The notes under the pieces: generated by a model
What the model was told of the DNA's origin: nothing
Seen by the model: only the letters and a program-made list of their open reading frames with translations
Database searches by the model: none
Translations under genes and position numbers: made by a program
Assembly: GCF_002847345.1 (NCBI RefSeq)
Contig: NZ_LXFV01000013.1
Coordinates: 186,001 to 250,000, forward strand
Direction: 5' to 3'
From: Pectobacterium peruviense
GTDB lineage: Bacteria > Pseudomonadota > Gammaproteobacteria > Enterobacterales > Enterobacteriaceae
DNA length: 64,000 nucleotides
In this document: piece after piece, positions 29,602 to 42,498 of the stretch
How positions within the stretch are numbered: position 1 is the first letter of the stretch
Layout of the letters: every line of letters begins with the position of its first letter

Positions 29602-30792
29602 ATGAAACTCATAAGACTACCGCTACTGGCGCAAATATCATCGGCACATCTGGTGAGCCACTTCCATATGATGGTGCTGCCTGCACTCATTCCGCTGCTG
29701 TCAGCCCAGCGCGATATCAGCTTTGTCGAGCTCGGGTTTGCGCTCAGCGTATTCAACATTGTCTCTGCCTGCGTGCAGACGCCGATTGGTTTTATGGTGG
29801 ACCGCATCGGCGCACGCCGCACGTTAACCGCGGGTTTAGCGCTTGGAAGCCTTTGTTTTCTTTCGCTAGGGTTTTCAGAAAGCTATACCTGGTTAATCGC
29901 TGCGATGGGGCTCGCTGGGGTGGCGAACGCGGTTTATCATCCGGCGGACTATGCCTTACTGTCGCGCGGAATTGATGAAAAACGCATGGGTCGCGCGTTC
30001 TCGGTGCATACGTTCTCCGGCTTTCTGGGCACGGCCATCGCCCCCGGAATTTTACTGTCCGTTGCCGCTTTTTCTGGTATCAGCAGCGCATTCATCATTT
30101 CTGGCATCATCGGTTTGCTGACGATCCCACTGCTTCTGACGGATCGTGATGAACCCAGCCGGTTGAAAGCGCAGGCGGCAACGAGTGCCCAGCCGGGCAA
30201 ATCGCGCGCACCTGTTTTCACGTTGCCAATTTTGGCACTGCTGATTTTGTTCCTGTTGCTAAATTTAAGTACGGGCTCGATCCAGAATTTCTCGGTTACG
30301 GCGTTAGTCACAGGCTACGATTTGTCGCTTTCACAGGCTAACGTGGCGCTTACCGCCTTTTTGTTCGCTAGCGCCTTTGGCGTATTGGCTGGCGGTTCAC
30401 TGGCAGATAAAACCAAACGCCACGGGCTAGTGGCGACAGCGGCGCTGGCTCTCACCGCCGTGCTGGTCAGTATCGTTGCCATGTATTCCTTACCGACCAT
30501 CGTGCTAGTGCCTTTGCTAGCTGCCGCGGGCTTCCTCTCCGGTATGATCGCGCCGTCCCGGGATATGCTGGTACGTGCCGCCTCACCACCGGGAGCGGAA
30601 GGACGGGTGTTTGGTATTGTTTCCACGGGATTTAATCTGGGCGGAGCCGCGGGGCCAGTGCTGTTTGGTTGGATGCTGGATAACGGTCACCCTCGCGCCA
30701 TTTTCTGGTCTGCCGTCATCTTTATGCTGATCACTGCTTTCATCACGCTGCTACAGGAAATGCGCAGCGCCAAACGCCGTGCGTTGGCCTGA
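29602..30792 (+). CDS. MFS exporter of the fosmidomycin-resistance (Fsr) type
   Basis: 396-aa transporter with 12 predicted membrane segments. Family features are SHLVSHFHMMVLPALIPLL-like residues at the N-terminus, the VQTPIGFMVDRIGARR loop, GVANAVYHPADYALLS and the second-half GAEGRVFGIVSTGFNLGGAAGP. Fsr-type proteins export small drugs, but specificity is not readable here. The start is uncertain: the ATG at 29602 begins the first conserved helix but has only a weak AAAGAT site, and an upstream in-frame start at 29533 exists. It is a single gene, convergent with gyrB. Confidence 0.82.
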   Translation: MKLIRLPLLAQISSAHLVSHFHMMVLPALIPLLSAQRDISFVELGFALSVFNIVSACVQTPIGFMVDRIGARRTLTAGLALGSLCFLSLGFSESYTWLIAAMGLAGVANAVYHPADYALLSRGIDEKRMGRAFSVHTFSGFLGTAIAPGILLSVAAFSGISSAFIISGIIGLLTIPLLLTDRDEPSRLKAQAATSAQPGKSRAPVFTLPILALLILFLLLNLSTGSIQNFSVTALVTGYDLSLSQANVALTAFLFASAFGVLAGGSLADKTKRHGLVATAALALTAVLVSIVAMYSLPTIVLVPLLAAAGFLSGMIAPSRDMLVRAASPPGAEGRVFGIVSTGFNLGGAAGPVLFGWMLDNGHPRAIFWSAVIFMLITAFITLLQEMRSAKRRALA

Positions 30793-30833
30793 TAAAGCGT
30801 TTTCAACGTTGCAGCAAGCGGAACATTCATCAT

Positions 30834-30900
30834 AAAAAAACGTAGGGAACGTTTTTCAACGTCGCTCGCGACGGCCCAAAGGGTGGCGGGCAGGAAGCTC
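30834..30900. repeat. Hairpin-rich repeat unit related to the insert in the second ERIC
   Basis: AAAAACGT (30836-30843) pairs with ACGTTTTT (30849-30856). It is followed by CAAC, CGTCGC-TC-GCGACG, then CCCAAAGGG. The same series of elements occurs inside the ERIC at 63228-63423 with paired changes in the stems. The first hairpin, followed by T residues, can also act as terminator for the MFS gene. Confidence 0.6.
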
Positions 30901-30904
30901 GCCA

Positions 30905-30934
30905 TAAAAAAGCCAGCTCCGCAGGGAGCTGGCT
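30905..30934 (-). terminator. gyrB terminator
   Basis: AGCCAGCTCC (30911-30920) pairs with GGAGCTGGCT (30925-30934) over a 4-nt loop. On the minus strand it is followed by six T. It is the end of the dnaA-dnaN-recF-gyrB transcript. Confidence 0.92.
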
Positions 30935-30961
30935 CAGATAACGATAACAACGTAGACCGAA

Positions 30962-33397
<2,436 letters not shown>

Positions 33398-34483
33398 TTA
33401 GTCCTGTGATTGAACCGTTATTTTACCCTGTTCCACGCGGAACATCTTGCCCTTTTCACCAATCATGTCCTCTATCTGCTCAGCGCTAACCGCACTGACA
33501 AATACCTGTGCATGGGTGGCTTTTAACCGTTCAGCCAGCAAACGGCGGCGGGTACTATCCAGTTCGGAAGCAAAATCATCGATCAGATACAGGCAGCGTA
33601 GCCCATTCTGACGGGTGAGAAATTCACCCTGAACCAACCTCAGCGCACACATCAGCAGCTTGAGTTGGCCACGGGACAGCATATCCTCAACTGCCACGCC
33701 GCTGGCGCGGATGCGGAAGTCGGCTTTATGCGGCCCCAGCGCCGTATAACCTAACATACGGTCGCGTTCGAACTGCCGTTCCAGCAGTTCTGCATACTCA
33801 CTTTCTTTATCCCAGCCACGCTGGAAAGAGAAACTGAGAGAAAATTCAGGTAAAAATTGCGTACAGGTCGCGGCGATATCATTCGCAATCGCGGCGCTGT
33901 ATTGCGCACGCCACTCGCTGATACGTTCAGCCAGCGGCACCAACTCTTGATCCCAGGCTCTAAGCTGCCCGTAATGGCTCACCTGACGCAGCGCCGCATT
34001 TCGCTGGCGCAGCAGGCGTTTCATGTTGCTCCAAGCGACAAGAAAACCAGGTTCATGATGGAAACAACCCCAATCAAGAAAGGCACGCCGAAATTTCGGT
34101 CCACCGTTGAGCAGGGTAAATCCCTCAGGAGTGATCAGCTGTATTGGTAACAGTTGCGCCAACTCAGCGACTTTATGGCCGTCGCTGCCGTCAATCCGCA
34201 CCTTACTGTCGCCCTGACGGTTTTTGCTTAACCCAACCGAGCGCTCTGTTTCCGTGCCGTCAATCCGACCATGCAACACAAATTCCGGTTGGTCGTGACG
34301 AATCACCCGCCCAGTTTGGATGCTACGAAACGCCCGCCCGTGCCCTAGCGTATAAATCGCTTCCAGCACGCTGGTTTTACCGCTGCCGTTGGCGCCGACC
34401 AAAAAATTAAAGCCGGGAACTAGCGCCAAATCGGCCGCTTCGATATTGCGGAAATCTTTAATGAGAAGACGAGTGAGGGCCAT
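33398..34483 (-). CDS. recF: DNA replication and repair protein RecF
   Basis: 361-aa SMC-like ATPase that helps load RecA at gaps and restart stalled forks with RecO and RecR. Walker [10 protein letters not shown] is at about residues 30-38, the signature motif near [16 protein letters not shown], and Walker [14 protein letters not shown]. The length is normal. A 145-bp structured spacer separates it from dnaN, whereas in E. coli the two genes abut. Confidence 0.98.
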   Translation of the reverse strand: MALTRLLIKDFRNIEAADLALVPGFNFLVGANGSGKTSVLEAIYTLGHGRAFRSIQTGRVIRHDQPEFVLHGRIDGTETERSVGLSKNRQGDSKVRIDGSDGHKVAELAQLLPIQLITPEGFTLLNGGPKFRRAFLDWGCFHHEPGFLVAWSNMKRLLRQRNAALRQVSHYGQLRAWDQELVPLAERISEWRAQYSAAIANDIAATCTQFLPEFSLSFSFQRGWDKESEYAELLERQFERDRMLGYTALGPHKADFRIRASGVAVEDMLSRGQLKLLMCALRLVQGEFLTRQNGLRCLYLIDDFASELDSTRRRLLAERLKATHAQVFVSAVSAEQIEDMIGEKGKMFRVEQGKITVQSQD

Positions 34484-34525
34484 GTTGCAGATATCTTATA
34501 TGGGAGGGCGTTATTGTCGCAGGCC

Positions 34526-34610
34526 AGTTGCGTGCGGCCAGCGCACAGCAACCGGAGCGTACACAGAGTACGTGAGGATTGCGAGCACTGCCCAATCGCA
34601 AATGGGCAAG
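34526..34610 (-). repeat. Structured spacer between dnaN and recF (stem-loop repeat unit)
   Basis: GTTGC-GTGCG (34527-34536) pairs with CGCAC-A-GCAAC (34542-34552, one bulge). GCAACCGGAGCGTAC pairs imperfectly with GTACGTGAGGATTGC (to 34582). TGCCCA (34589-34594) pairs with TGGGCA (34603-34608). The density of stems in a transcribed spacer of a core operon suggests a dispersed palindromic repeat, but no second copy is seen in this window. Confidence 0.55.
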
Positions 34611-34628
34611 TAAAATAGCCCGATAATT

Positions 34629-35729
34629 CTACAACCGCATTGGCATGACAACATAGGCCGCCGCCCGGCTGGCGCTATCTTCAATCTGCACGCTGGAAAC
34701 GGAATCAGTCAGCAGTAAACGCACACCTTCGCACTTCAGCGCGTTCAGCACATCCAATACGTAGCTGACGTTAAAGCCGATTTCCATCTCGGTGCCGTCA
34801 TACTGCACATCCAGAATCTCTTCCGCTTCTTCCTGCTCTGGGTTGTTAGCCGTAATTTTGAGCTGATTTTGAATCAGATGCAGACGCACACCGCGGAATT
34901 TTTCATTCGACAAAATCGCCGCACGGGAGAAAGCCTGTTTAAGCAAGTCACAGCTCGCTTCCAGCGTTTTATCTGGGTTCTTCGGCAATACGCGGCGATA
35001 ATCAGGGAAACGACCGTCTACCAGCTTCGATGTGAAGATAAAATCACCGACATGCGCACGGATGTTGTTACTGCCGATTTGAAGCTGCAGCGGCGTATCG
35101 CCACCATCCAGCAGACGCACCAGCTCCATCACACCTTTACGCGGCACGATCACCGAATGTGAGGGTAAAGATTGTCCAACCGGCATCGAACAGACCGCCA
35201 GACGGTGACCATCGGTCGCGACCGTGCGCAGCTCTTCACCTTCGGTTTCAAACAACATACCGTTGAGGTAGTAACGAACGTCCTGATGCGCCATCGAAAA
35301 CTGCGTCGCTTCAATCAAACGCTTCATCGTCGCCTGCGGCAAGGAGAATTCAACGTCGCTCTGCCAGTCGTCGAGGTTAGGGAAATCCGCTGCGGGTAAC
35401 GTGGACAGCGAAAAACGGCTGCGGCCAGAACGCACTAGCATGCGATCGCCATCCAGCATGATGGTGATTTCCGCGCCTTCCGGCAGACCCCGGCAAATAT
35501 CAAACAGTTTACGGGCAGGGACGGTCGTGGCACCCGGCTCATGCGGCTGCGTCAGCGCCACTTTCGCCACCATCTCCATTTCCAGATCGGTACCAGTCAG
35601 CGACAGCGCGCCTTCCGTTACCTGAATCAGCAGGTTGCCCAGAATCGGTAAAGTCGGTCGGCCGCCCAGCGGGCTGCTGACCTGTTGTAATGGCTTTAAC
35701 AGACGTTCGCGTTCAACAATAAATTTCAT
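34629..35729 (-). CDS. dnaN: DNA polymerase III beta sliding clamp
   Basis: 366 aa, the same length as E. coli. MKFIVERERLLKPLQQVSSPLGGRPTLPILGNLLI starts the first of three clamp domains, and it ends YVVMPMRL with the hydrophobic partner-binding cleft residues. The ring tethers the polymerase and other partners to DNA. The start lies 4 bp after the dnaA stop, so translation is coupled. Confidence 0.99.
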   Translation of the reverse strand: MKFIVERERLLKPLQQVSSPLGGRPTLPILGNLLIQVTEGALSLTGTDLEMEMVAKVALTQPHEPGATTVPARKLFDICRGLPEGAEITIMLDGDRMLVRSGRSRFSLSTLPAADFPNLDDWQSDVEFSLPQATMKRLIEATQFSMAHQDVRYYLNGMLFETEGEELRTVATDGHRLAVCSMPVGQSLPSHSVIVPRKGVMELVRLLDGGDTPLQLQIGSNNIRAHVGDFIFTSKLVDGRFPDYRRVLPKNPDKTLEASCDLLKQAFSRAAILSNEKFRGVRLHLIQNQLKITANNPEQEEAEEILDVQYDGTEMEIGFNVSYVLDVLNALKCEGVRLLLTDSVSSVQIEDSASRAAAYVVMPMRL

Positions 35730-35733
35730 AGTG

Positions 35734-37131
35734 TTATGACGATAGAGTTCTGATTAAATTGGAAAAATCTTCTTTGATGTCGTGGCTTTCTTCACGCAAC
35801 TGCTCAATCTTGCGGCAGGCATGCAACACCGTCGTATGATCACGCCCGCCAAAGGCATCGCCGATTTCCGGCAGGCTGTGATTCGTCAGTTCTTTCGCCA
35901 ACGCCATCGCCATCTGGCGCGGACGCGCCACCGAGCGGGAACGACGTTTAGACAGCAGGTCGGCTACCTTTATTTTATAGTATTCCGCCACAGTCTTTTG
36001 AATATTGTCGATAGTAACCAGTTTTTCCTGCAACGCTAGCAGATCGCGCAGCGCCTCACGCACAAAATCAATGGTGATCGAGCGGCCAGTAAAATTGGCA
36101 TTCGCGATAACGCGGTTCAGTGCGCCTTCCAACTCACGCACGTTAGAACGCAGGCGTTTGGCAATAAAGAATGCGACTTCACCAGGCAGGCGAATGTCAT
36201 TTTCATCTGCCTTTTTCATCAGAATCGCCACGCGGGTTTCCAGCTCTGGCGGTTCAATCGCGACCGTTAATCCCCAACCGAATCGGGATTTCAGGCGATC
36301 TTCCACACCGTTGATCTCTTTCGGGTAGCGGTCAGACGTCAGAATGATTTGCTGGTTGCCTTCCAGCAGCGCGTTAAAGGTATGAAAGAACTCTTCCTGC
36401 GAACGCTCTTTATTAGCAAAGAATTGAATATCATCGATCAGCAGTGCATCAACAGAACGGTAGTAGCGTTTGAACTCTTCAATCGCATTGTTCTGCAACG
36501 CCTTCACCATATCTTGCACGAAACGCTCGGAGTGCATGTAGACCACCTTCGCGTTAGGTTTACGGGCAATGATGCCGTTCCCCACTGCGTGCAACAGGTG
36601 CGTTTTACCCAAGCCAGTGCCGCCATAAAGAAACAGCGGGTTATAGGCGCCGCCTGGGTTGTCAGCCACCTGACGTGCCGCTGCGCGGGCTAACTGGTTC
36701 GATTTACCCTCAACGAAGTTATCAAACGTATGCTTCGGGTTCACATTGGAACGATAGGTATGCTCTGCCTGTACCGGCGAGTTATCCCAACTTGGGCGCA
36801 CCGGTGCCGCGCGTACTGGCTGTTGTCGTGCAACGCTAACAGGATTATGGTGCGACTGCGCGGGCTGGCTTATGGCCTGAACCAGCGGTTTGCTCCCCAC
36901 TTCAAAACGCAGTAAAGGGGCATCCATCCCGCAGAAATCATTCAGCAGGACATTGATATTATTTAGGTATTTATCACGAACCCAATCCAGCACAAAGCGG
37001 TTGGGAGCGTAGAGCGCCAGAGTGTTATCACTCAGCTCCGCCTGCAACGGGCGTATCCACATACTGAATTCTGTGGCAGGTAACTCATCCTGCAAACGGG
37101 CAAGACACTGCTGCCAAAGCGAAAGTGACAC
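35734..37131 (-). CDS. dnaA: Chromosomal replication initiator DnaA
   Basis: 465-aa AAA+ initiator. It has domain I ([32 protein letters not shown]), a variable linker (about 90-130), an ATPase domain with Walker [12 protein letters not shown] and Walker [10 protein letters not shown], and a C-terminal HTH with the DnaA-box signature ([15 protein letters not shown]). The start is the GTG at 37131, which gives the E. coli N-terminus and has a GGAG site; an in-frame start ten codons upstream is rejected. The upstream region has a perfect DnaA box for autorepression. Confidence 0.99.
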   Translation of the reverse strand: MSLSLWQQCLARLQDELPATEFSMWIRPLQAELSDNTLALYAPNRFVLDWVRDKYLNNINVLLNDFCGMDAPLLRFEVGSKPLVQAISQPAQSHHNPVSVARQQPVRAAPVRPSWDNSPVQAEHTYRSNVNPKHTFDNFVEGKSNQLARAAARQVADNPGGAYNPLFLYGGTGLGKTHLLHAVGNGIIARKPNAKVVYMHSERFVQDMVKALQNNAIEEFKRYYRSVDALLIDDIQFFANKERSQEEFFHTFNALLEGNQQIILTSDRYPKEINGVEDRLKSRFGWGLTVAIEPPELETRVAILMKKADENDIRLPGEVAFFIAKRLRSNVRELEGALNRVIANANFTGRSITIDFVREALRDLLALQEKLVTIDNIQKTVAEYYKIKVADLLSKRRSRSVARPRQMAMALAKELTNHSLPEIGDAFGGRDHTTVLHACRKIEQLREESHDIKEDFSNLIRTLSS

Positions 37132-37289
37132 GGCGGACTCCACTCGAACAAGAACGATCAAAAAGAAAAGAATAAGACGTTATTTATGTGACTCATGATT
37201 TTTTGGCGCCTGCGTCATACACGATTGTTTCATTCACAATTCAGACAGCAGACACACCACGTAGCGCGGCGGTTTACTCCGACGATCCC

Positions 37290-37540
37290 GTCAAAAGGAT
37301 CGCTAACGGAACCGCGGATCATAACCTAATCCGCCAAAGAGATCTTCCCCTTCTGTACAGTTTCGATCCTTTTTATCCACAGGCTATTCTTATCGTGACT
37401 CCCTGCAACACGGCAGAGGGGCGGCTAGCGCACATTTTACCCACCCTATATGAAGCGCACCCAAGCATACCCTCGGAGACACGATCGTTACGGTGACATC
37501 GATCATGATCTTGCGGGACAGATCGTTGAAGGATCCTTGC
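37290..37540 (-). promoter_or_regulatory. dnaA upstream control region: DnaA box and GATC cluster
   Basis: A perfect DnaA box TTATCCACA lies at 37373-37381. About nine GATC Dam sites lie between 37299 and 37535. In E. coli the dnaA promoters carry such a box and GATC sites and are controlled by DnaA and by SeqA sequestration. The whole 673-bp spacer from 37132 to 37804 holds this region plus the rpmH leader, with a TATAAT at 37774-37779; no other gene is seen in it. Confidence 0.75.
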
Positions 37541-37792
37541 GCTTTGCAATAGAGTCCGTATAATTCCCTGCCCGCGCGTCTACGCCTTTTCTGTGCTCTG
37601 CCAGGCAGAAATACCAAAAATAATGGGAATAGCTGGCGTGTTAAGTGTGATGTTAATTGACTCAGGACTGTACAATTATTACAATCCTGCCTCTTTCCGT
37701 TATATAGCTGTGATATGCGATTGAGGCGTCGGTCATCTTCACGCCGAACAGCCAAACGCGTTTACTGTAAAGTTATAATTATCCAAGTTTAG

Positions 37793-37945
<153 letters not shown>

Positions 37946-37963
37946 CAAAAGCTAACCCACCGA

Positions 37964-38323
37964 GTGGTTAAGCTAGCATTTCCCAGGGAGTTACGTTTGT
38001 TAACTCCCAGTCATTTCACTTTCGTCTTCCAGCAACCACAACGGGCTGGCACGCCGCAAATCACCATCCTCGGCCGCCTGAACTCGCTGGGGCATCCCCG
38101 CATCGGTCTTACCGTCGCCAAAAAGCATGTAAAACGTGCTCATGAACGCAATCGGATTAAACGCCTGACGCGCGAAAGCTTTCGCCTGCATCAACATTCA
38201 TTGCCTTCAATGGATTTTGTGGTGCTGGTGAAAAAGGGGGTGTCTGAACTGGATAACCGCACTCTGACGGAAGCATTGGAAAAACTATGGCGTCGGCACT
38301 GTCGTTTGGCTCCCGACTGCTGA
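37964..38323 (+). CDS. rnpA: Ribonuclease P protein component
   Basis: 119-aa basic protein that assists RNase P RNA in 5' processing of t[34 protein letters not shown] and the RNR motif [16 protein letters not shown] match E. coli RnpA. The start codon is GTG, 18 bp after rpmH. The end overlaps yidD by 37 bp. Confidence 0.98.
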   Translation: MVKLAFPRELRLLTPSHFTFVFQQPQRAGTPQITILGRLNSLGHPRIGLTVAKKHVKRAHERNRIKRLTRESFRLHQHSLPSMDFVVLVKKGVSELDNRTLTEALEKLWRRHCRLAPDC

Positions 38324-38544
38324 TCGGGTTGATACGCGGTTATCAACTCGTTATCAGCCCGTTACTCGGACCGCATTGCCGGTTCCGGCCAACGTGTTCG
38401 CAATACGGTATTGAAGCAATACGCAGGTTCGGCATGATAAAAGGCTGTTGGTTGACGCTTAAACGCGTATTAAAATGCCATCCTTTGAACCCTGGTGGTG
38501 ATGATCCCGTACCGCCAAAAACCGACAATAACAGAGAACATTAA
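38287..38544 (+). CDS. yidD: Membrane protein insertion efficiency factor YidD
   Basis: 85-aa membrane-associated protein with an amphipathic N-terminal segment and the signature [30 protein letters not shown]. It helps YidC-dependent membrane insertion. It overlaps rnpA by 37 bp and ends 2 bp before yidC. Confidence 0.97.
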   Translation: MASALSFGSRLLIGLIRGYQLVISPLLGPHCRFRPTCSQYGIEAIRRFGMIKGCWLTLKRVLKCHPLNPGGDDPVPPKTDNNREH

Positions 38545-38546
38545 CG

Positions 38547-40181
38547 ATGGATTCGCAACGCAATCTTCTTCTCATCGCTCTGCTATTCGTAACCTTTATG
38601 CTTTGGCAGGCTTGGGAGACGGATAAAAATCCGCCAGCAACCACGCAGACCATACAGCAGGCGACGAACGCAGTAACCGGTGATGCTACCAACCAGGGTG
38701 TACCCGCTAGCGGTCAAGGCAAACTGATCACGGTGAAAACTGATGTTCTGGCGCTGACAATCAACACGCGTGGCGGCGACGTCGAGCAAGCACACTTGCT
38801 GGCTTACCCAGACACATTAGGTTCAGATAAGCCTTTCCATCTGCTGGAAACCACATCGGAGTTTGTTTATCAGGCTCAGAGCGGTTTGACCGGCAAAAAC
38901 GGCCCAGACAACCCGGCTAACGGTCCACGTCCGCTGTTTACCGCCACACAAGATAGCTTCGAGCTGGCTGATGGCCAGAGCGAACTGCGCATTCCGATGA
39001 CGTACACCGCAGCGGACGGCGTGACCTATACCAAAACGTTTGTTCTGAAACGTGGCGACTACGCACTGAACGTTGACTATAGCGTCAATAACACCAGCGC
39101 TCAGCCTCTGGAACTCACGCTGTTCGGTCAGTTAAAACAGTCTACGGAGTTGCCTAAGCACCGCGATACAGGCAGCAGCAACTTTGCACTGCACACCTAT
39201 CGTGGCGCGGCGTTCTCTTCTAGCGAAGACAAGTACAAAAAGTACAGCTTCAGCGACATGGACGAAAACCTGAACATCACGACCAACAGTGGTTGGGTGG
39301 CGATGCTGCAACAGTACTTCGCAACCGCGTGGATTCCGACGACGACTGGCGCGAACACGTTCTATACCAGTAAGCTGGGTAACGGTCAGGCTGCGATTGG
39401 CTTCAAGGCTGCGCCCGTTGTTGTTGCCGCTGGCAGTCAACAAAATCTGAACGCTACCCTGTGGGTCGGCCCGGAAATTCAGGACAAGATGGCTGCTGTC
39501 GCACCGCATCTGGATCTGACAGTGGATTACGGCTGGCTGTGGTTTATTTCTCAGCCGCTGTTTAAGCTGCTGAAATTCCTGCACGGTTTCATCGGCAACT
39601 GGGGCTTCTCCATCATTGCCATCACCTTTATCGTGCGTGGTGTGATGTATCCGCTGACGAAAGCGCAATACACCTCTATGGCGAAAATGCGCTTACTGCA
39701 ACCTAAATTGCAGGCAATGCGTGAGCGTATTGGTGATGACAAACAGCGCATGAGTCAGGAAATGATGGCGCTGTATAAGTCAGAGAAAGTGAACCCGCTG
39801 GGCGGCTGCTTGCCGCTGGTAATTCAGATGCCAATCTTCCTGGCGCTGTATTACATGCTGATGGGTTCCGTAGAGCTGCGCCATGCGCCGTTCGCGCTGT
39901 GGATTCATGACCTGTCTGCACAAGACCCGTACTACATTCTGCCGATCCTGATGGGCGTGACGATGTTCTTCATCCAGAAGATGTCACCAACCACCGTGAC
40001 CGACCCAATGCAGCAGAAGATCATGACTTACATGCCAGTCATCTTTACCGTCTTCTTCCTGTGGTTCCCGTCAGGTCTGGTGATGTACTACATCGTCAGC
40101 AACATGGTTACCATTCTCCAGCAGCAGTTGATCTACCGCGGTCTGGAAAAACGTGGCTTGCATAGCCGCGAGAAAAAATAA
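38547..40181 (+). CDS. yidC: Membrane protein insertase YidC
   Basis: 544-aa Oxa1-family insertase. It has an N-terminal helix ([18 protein letters not shown]), a large periplasmic domain to about residue 330, then the conserved five-helix core ([23 protein letters not shown], with the hydrophilic-groove Arg in FIVRG) and a basic C-terminal tail [12 protein letters not shown]. It inserts membrane proteins alone or with SecYEG. It is the last gene before a strong terminator. Confidence 0.99.
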   Translation: MDSQRNLLLIALLFVTFMLWQAWETDKNPPATTQTIQQATNAVTGDATNQGVPASGQGKLITVKTDVLALTINTRGGDVEQAHLLAYPDTLGSDKPFHLLETTSEFVYQAQSGLTGKNGPDNPANGPRPLFTATQDSFELADGQSELRIPMTYTAADGVTYTKTFVLKRGDYALNVDYSVNNTSAQPLELTLFGQLKQSTELPKHRDTGSSNFALHTYRGAAFSSSEDKYKKYSFSDMDENLNITTNSGWVAMLQQYFATAWIPTTTGANTFYTSKLGNGQAAIGFKAAPVVVAAGSQQNLNATLWVGPEIQDKMAAVAPHLDLTVDYGWLWFISQPLFKLLKFLHGFIGNWGFSIIAITFIVRGVMYPLTKAQYTSMAKMRLLQPKLQAMRERIGDDKQRMSQEMMALYKSEKVNPLGGCLPLVIQMPIFLALYYMLMGSVELRHAPFALWIHDLSAQDPYYILPILMGVTMFFIQKMSPTTVTDPMQQKIMTYMPVIFTVFFLWFPSGLVMYYIVSNMVTILQQQLIYRGLEKRGLHSREKK

Positions 40182-40210
40182 TCCGGTTGATGGCTAACCG
40201 ATAGAAAGAG

Positions 40211-40240
40211 TAAGGCGGTCATTGACCGCCTTATTTTTTT
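40211..40240 (+). terminator. Terminator after yidC
   Basis: TAAGGCGGTC (40211-40220) pairs with GACCGCCTTA (40224-40233) over a 3-nt loop, followed by seven T. Confidence 0.93.
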
Positions 40241-40310
40241 ATAAGCTGTTTTATCCCCTAACGATACGTAAAATAGCCTGACAGACAGGCATCAACGCAG
40301 AGAGAATATC

Positions 40311-41675
40311 ATGAGCAATACCGACACCATCGTCGCCCAAGCCACGCCACCGGGACGCGGAGGCGTGGGTATTTTACGGGTTTCAGGACAGGCAGCCGCA
40401 GAGGTGGCACGTGCTGTTCTGGGTAAGCTTCCTAAACCTCGTCACGCCGATTATCTGCCGTTCCGTGATACCAGCGGCACCACGCTTGATCAAGGTATTG
40501 CCCTCTGGTTTCCCGGCCCGAACTCCTTTACGGGTGAAGACGTGCTGGAGCTTCAGGGCCATGGCGGTCCGGTTATTCTTGATTTGCTCCTGCAACGCGT
40601 TCTGACGCTGCCCGATGTGCGCATTGCGCGTCCCGGCGAATTCTCTGAACGCGCCTTCCTAAATGACAAGCTCGATCTCGCGCAGGCAGAAGCCATCGCC
40701 GATCTGATTGACGCCAGCTCGGAACAAGCCGCTCGCTCAGCGCTAAACTCTCTGCAAGGCGTATTTTCTACCCGTATAAATCAGTTAGTGGAAGCACTTA
40801 CTCACCTGCGAATCTACGTCGAAGCTGCCATTGACTTCCCGGATGAAGAGATCGACTTTCTCTCCGATGGCAAAATTGAAGCGCAGCTAAATGGCGTGAT
40901 GGCCGATCTGGATGCCGTCCGAGCCGAAGCGCATCAGGGTAGCCTGCTGCGTGAAGGGATGAAGGTCGTGATTGCGGGTCGTCCTAATGCCGGTAAATCT
41001 AGCTTACTCAATGCGTTAGCCGGTCGTGAAGCCGCTATTGTCACCGCTATCGCGGGAACTACGCGCGACGTATTGCGTGAACACATCCATATTGACGGCA
41101 TGCCACTGCATATCATCGACACCGCCGGGCTGCGCGATGCCAGCGACGAAGTCGAACGCATTGGTATCGAGCGTGCCTGGCAGGAAATTGAACAGGCCGA
41201 TCGCGTGCTGTTCATGGTAGACGGCACCACGACGCAGGCAACTGAGCCTGAGCAGATCTGGCCCGAATTTATGGCGCGCCTGCCAAAAACGCTGCCAATT
41301 ACCGTGGTGCGTAACAAAGCTGACGTAACTGGTGAAACGCTCGGCATCGAAGATGTAAATACTCACTCACTTATTCGACTTTCCGCCCGCACGGGTGAAG
41401 GCGTGGACACGCTGCGCGATCACCTCAAGCAAAGCATGGGGTTCACCAGCAACACGGAAGGCGGTTTTTTGGCACGACGCCGTCATCTACAGGCACTGGA
41501 ACTGGCAGCACAGCATTTGATTCAGGGCAAAGAGCAATTAGTGAGCGCCTACGCAGGCGAACTGCTGGCAGAAGAACTGCGACTGGCACAGCAGTCCCTG
41601 AGTGAAATCACCGGTGAATTCACCTCTGACGACCTATTAGGCCGTATCTTTTCGAGTTTTTGTATTGGGAAGTGA
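40311..41675 (+). CDS. mnmE: tRNA uridine-5-carboxymethylaminomethyl modification GTPase MnmE
   Basis: 454-aa GTPase that with MnmG modifies the wobble uridine of several tRNAs. It has an N-terminal folate-binding domain ([22 protein letters not shown]), a helical domain, an inserted G domain with [21 protein letters not shown] and RNKADV, and the C-terminal CIGK motif. It has its own spacer after the yidC terminator. Confidence 0.99.
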   Translation: MSNTDTIVAQATPPGRGGVGILRVSGQAAAEVARAVLGKLPKPRHADYLPFRDTSGTTLDQGIALWFPGPNSFTGEDVLELQGHGGPVILDLLLQRVLTLPDVRIARPGEFSERAFLNDKLDLAQAEAIADLIDASSEQAARSALNSLQGVFSTRINQLVEALTHLRIYVEAAIDFPDEEIDFLSDGKIEAQLNGVMADLDAVRAEAHQGSLLREGMKVVIAGRPNAGKSSLLNALAGREAAIVTAIAGTTRDVLREHIHIDGMPLHIIDTAGLRDASDEVERIGIERAWQEIEQADRVLFMVDGTTTQATEPEQIWPEFMARLPKTLPITVVRNKADVTGETLGIEDVNTHSLIRLSARTGEGVDTLRDHLKQSMGFTSNTEGGFLARRRHLQALELAAQHLIQGKEQLVSAYAGELLAEELRLAQQSLSEITGEFTSDDLLGRIFSSFCIGK

Positions 41676-41745
41676 TCGCTTAATCTACCCTCATCCACTT
41701 ACGCGTTACGCAACTGACTGAAACAGAAGAACGGGGGGTGATAAG

Positions 41746-42279
41746 ATGATTCAACTTCATGCCACACATAAGTTGTTCAAAAGGTTGCCACTGGATGACA
41801 GTGGTCAACTTGCCGTGACGCCTCGTAGTCAGTGGCTCTTTATACAGCCAACAATAGATATCAACCCGCTGAGCAACTGGCACGGAAATCTGATCACCTT
41901 ACAGCGCCGGAATTGTGTGTTGCTGGTGCATGACACCACCCGATTTCCTTTAGTACTCCCAGCATTGATCAAGAAGGATTTCGTAGAGCTGAACAACCAC
42001 TTTGTTGATGCATTCATCAATACGCTTCTCAAGTGTGGTGCGGATGAAATGCAACTCAACGTTGCCCAAGGTTATTTGCGCCCACTACAAGTCGATACTC
42101 AGTGTAGTCGCTCTGTACAGGGTACATTGAACCAGATGAAGGGAGATATTGAACACGTAGTGCGGTTTGATAATCTCAACATTGCTGAATTAACAGGATA
42201 CTCTCTCGGTCAGCAGTTGGCTGATAGACCCTGTTCAGTTAAAGATCGCGGATATATTCGCCACAAAAAGAAATGCTAG
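41746..42279 (+). CDS. DUF6933-type hypothetical protein
   Basis: 177-aa soluble protein of unknown function. The layout is typical of DUF6933: a start MIQLHATHKLFKRL, then NWHGNLITLQRRNCVLLVHDTTRFPLVLPALIKKDF, and a late NRSVLGSMN-like segment (CSRSVQGTLNQMKGDIE). It has a very strong GGGGGGTGA ribosome site. It lies between mnmE and an acyltransferase, a spot occupied by other genes in related genomes (tna genes in E. coli), so it is probably accessory. No catalytic motif is visible. Confidence 0.7.
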   Translation: MIQLHATHKLFKRLPLDDSGQLAVTPRSQWLFIQPTIDINPLSNWHGNLITLQRRNCVLLVHDTTRFPLVLPALIKKDFVELNNHFVDAFINTLLKCGADEMQLNVAQGYLRPLQVDTQCSRSVQGTLNQMKGDIEHVVRFDNLNIAELTGYSLGQQLADRPCSVKDRGYIRHKKKC

Positions 42280-42498
42280 CGTTGCTATCGCGGCTATCTG
42301 GCAATCCACACCCAGTTCCTTCATTGAAGAATTAATTTTTACTCTCTCATCGAGCGGGCATTATTTATAATCAATCAGGGGGGAATTAGTCTTCTTATTT
42401 CTTCAGCAAAAATAAATTCATAGACACCTTTCTATTTGTATATTCATGAAAGCTATCTTTTCTCATTTTTTCGCATCGAATTTGAATAGGAGAAAGAA

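Noticed and set aside
41676..41745. tRNA gene or attachment site after mnmE
   Set aside because: No cloverleaf-like sequence or direct repeats could be found there.
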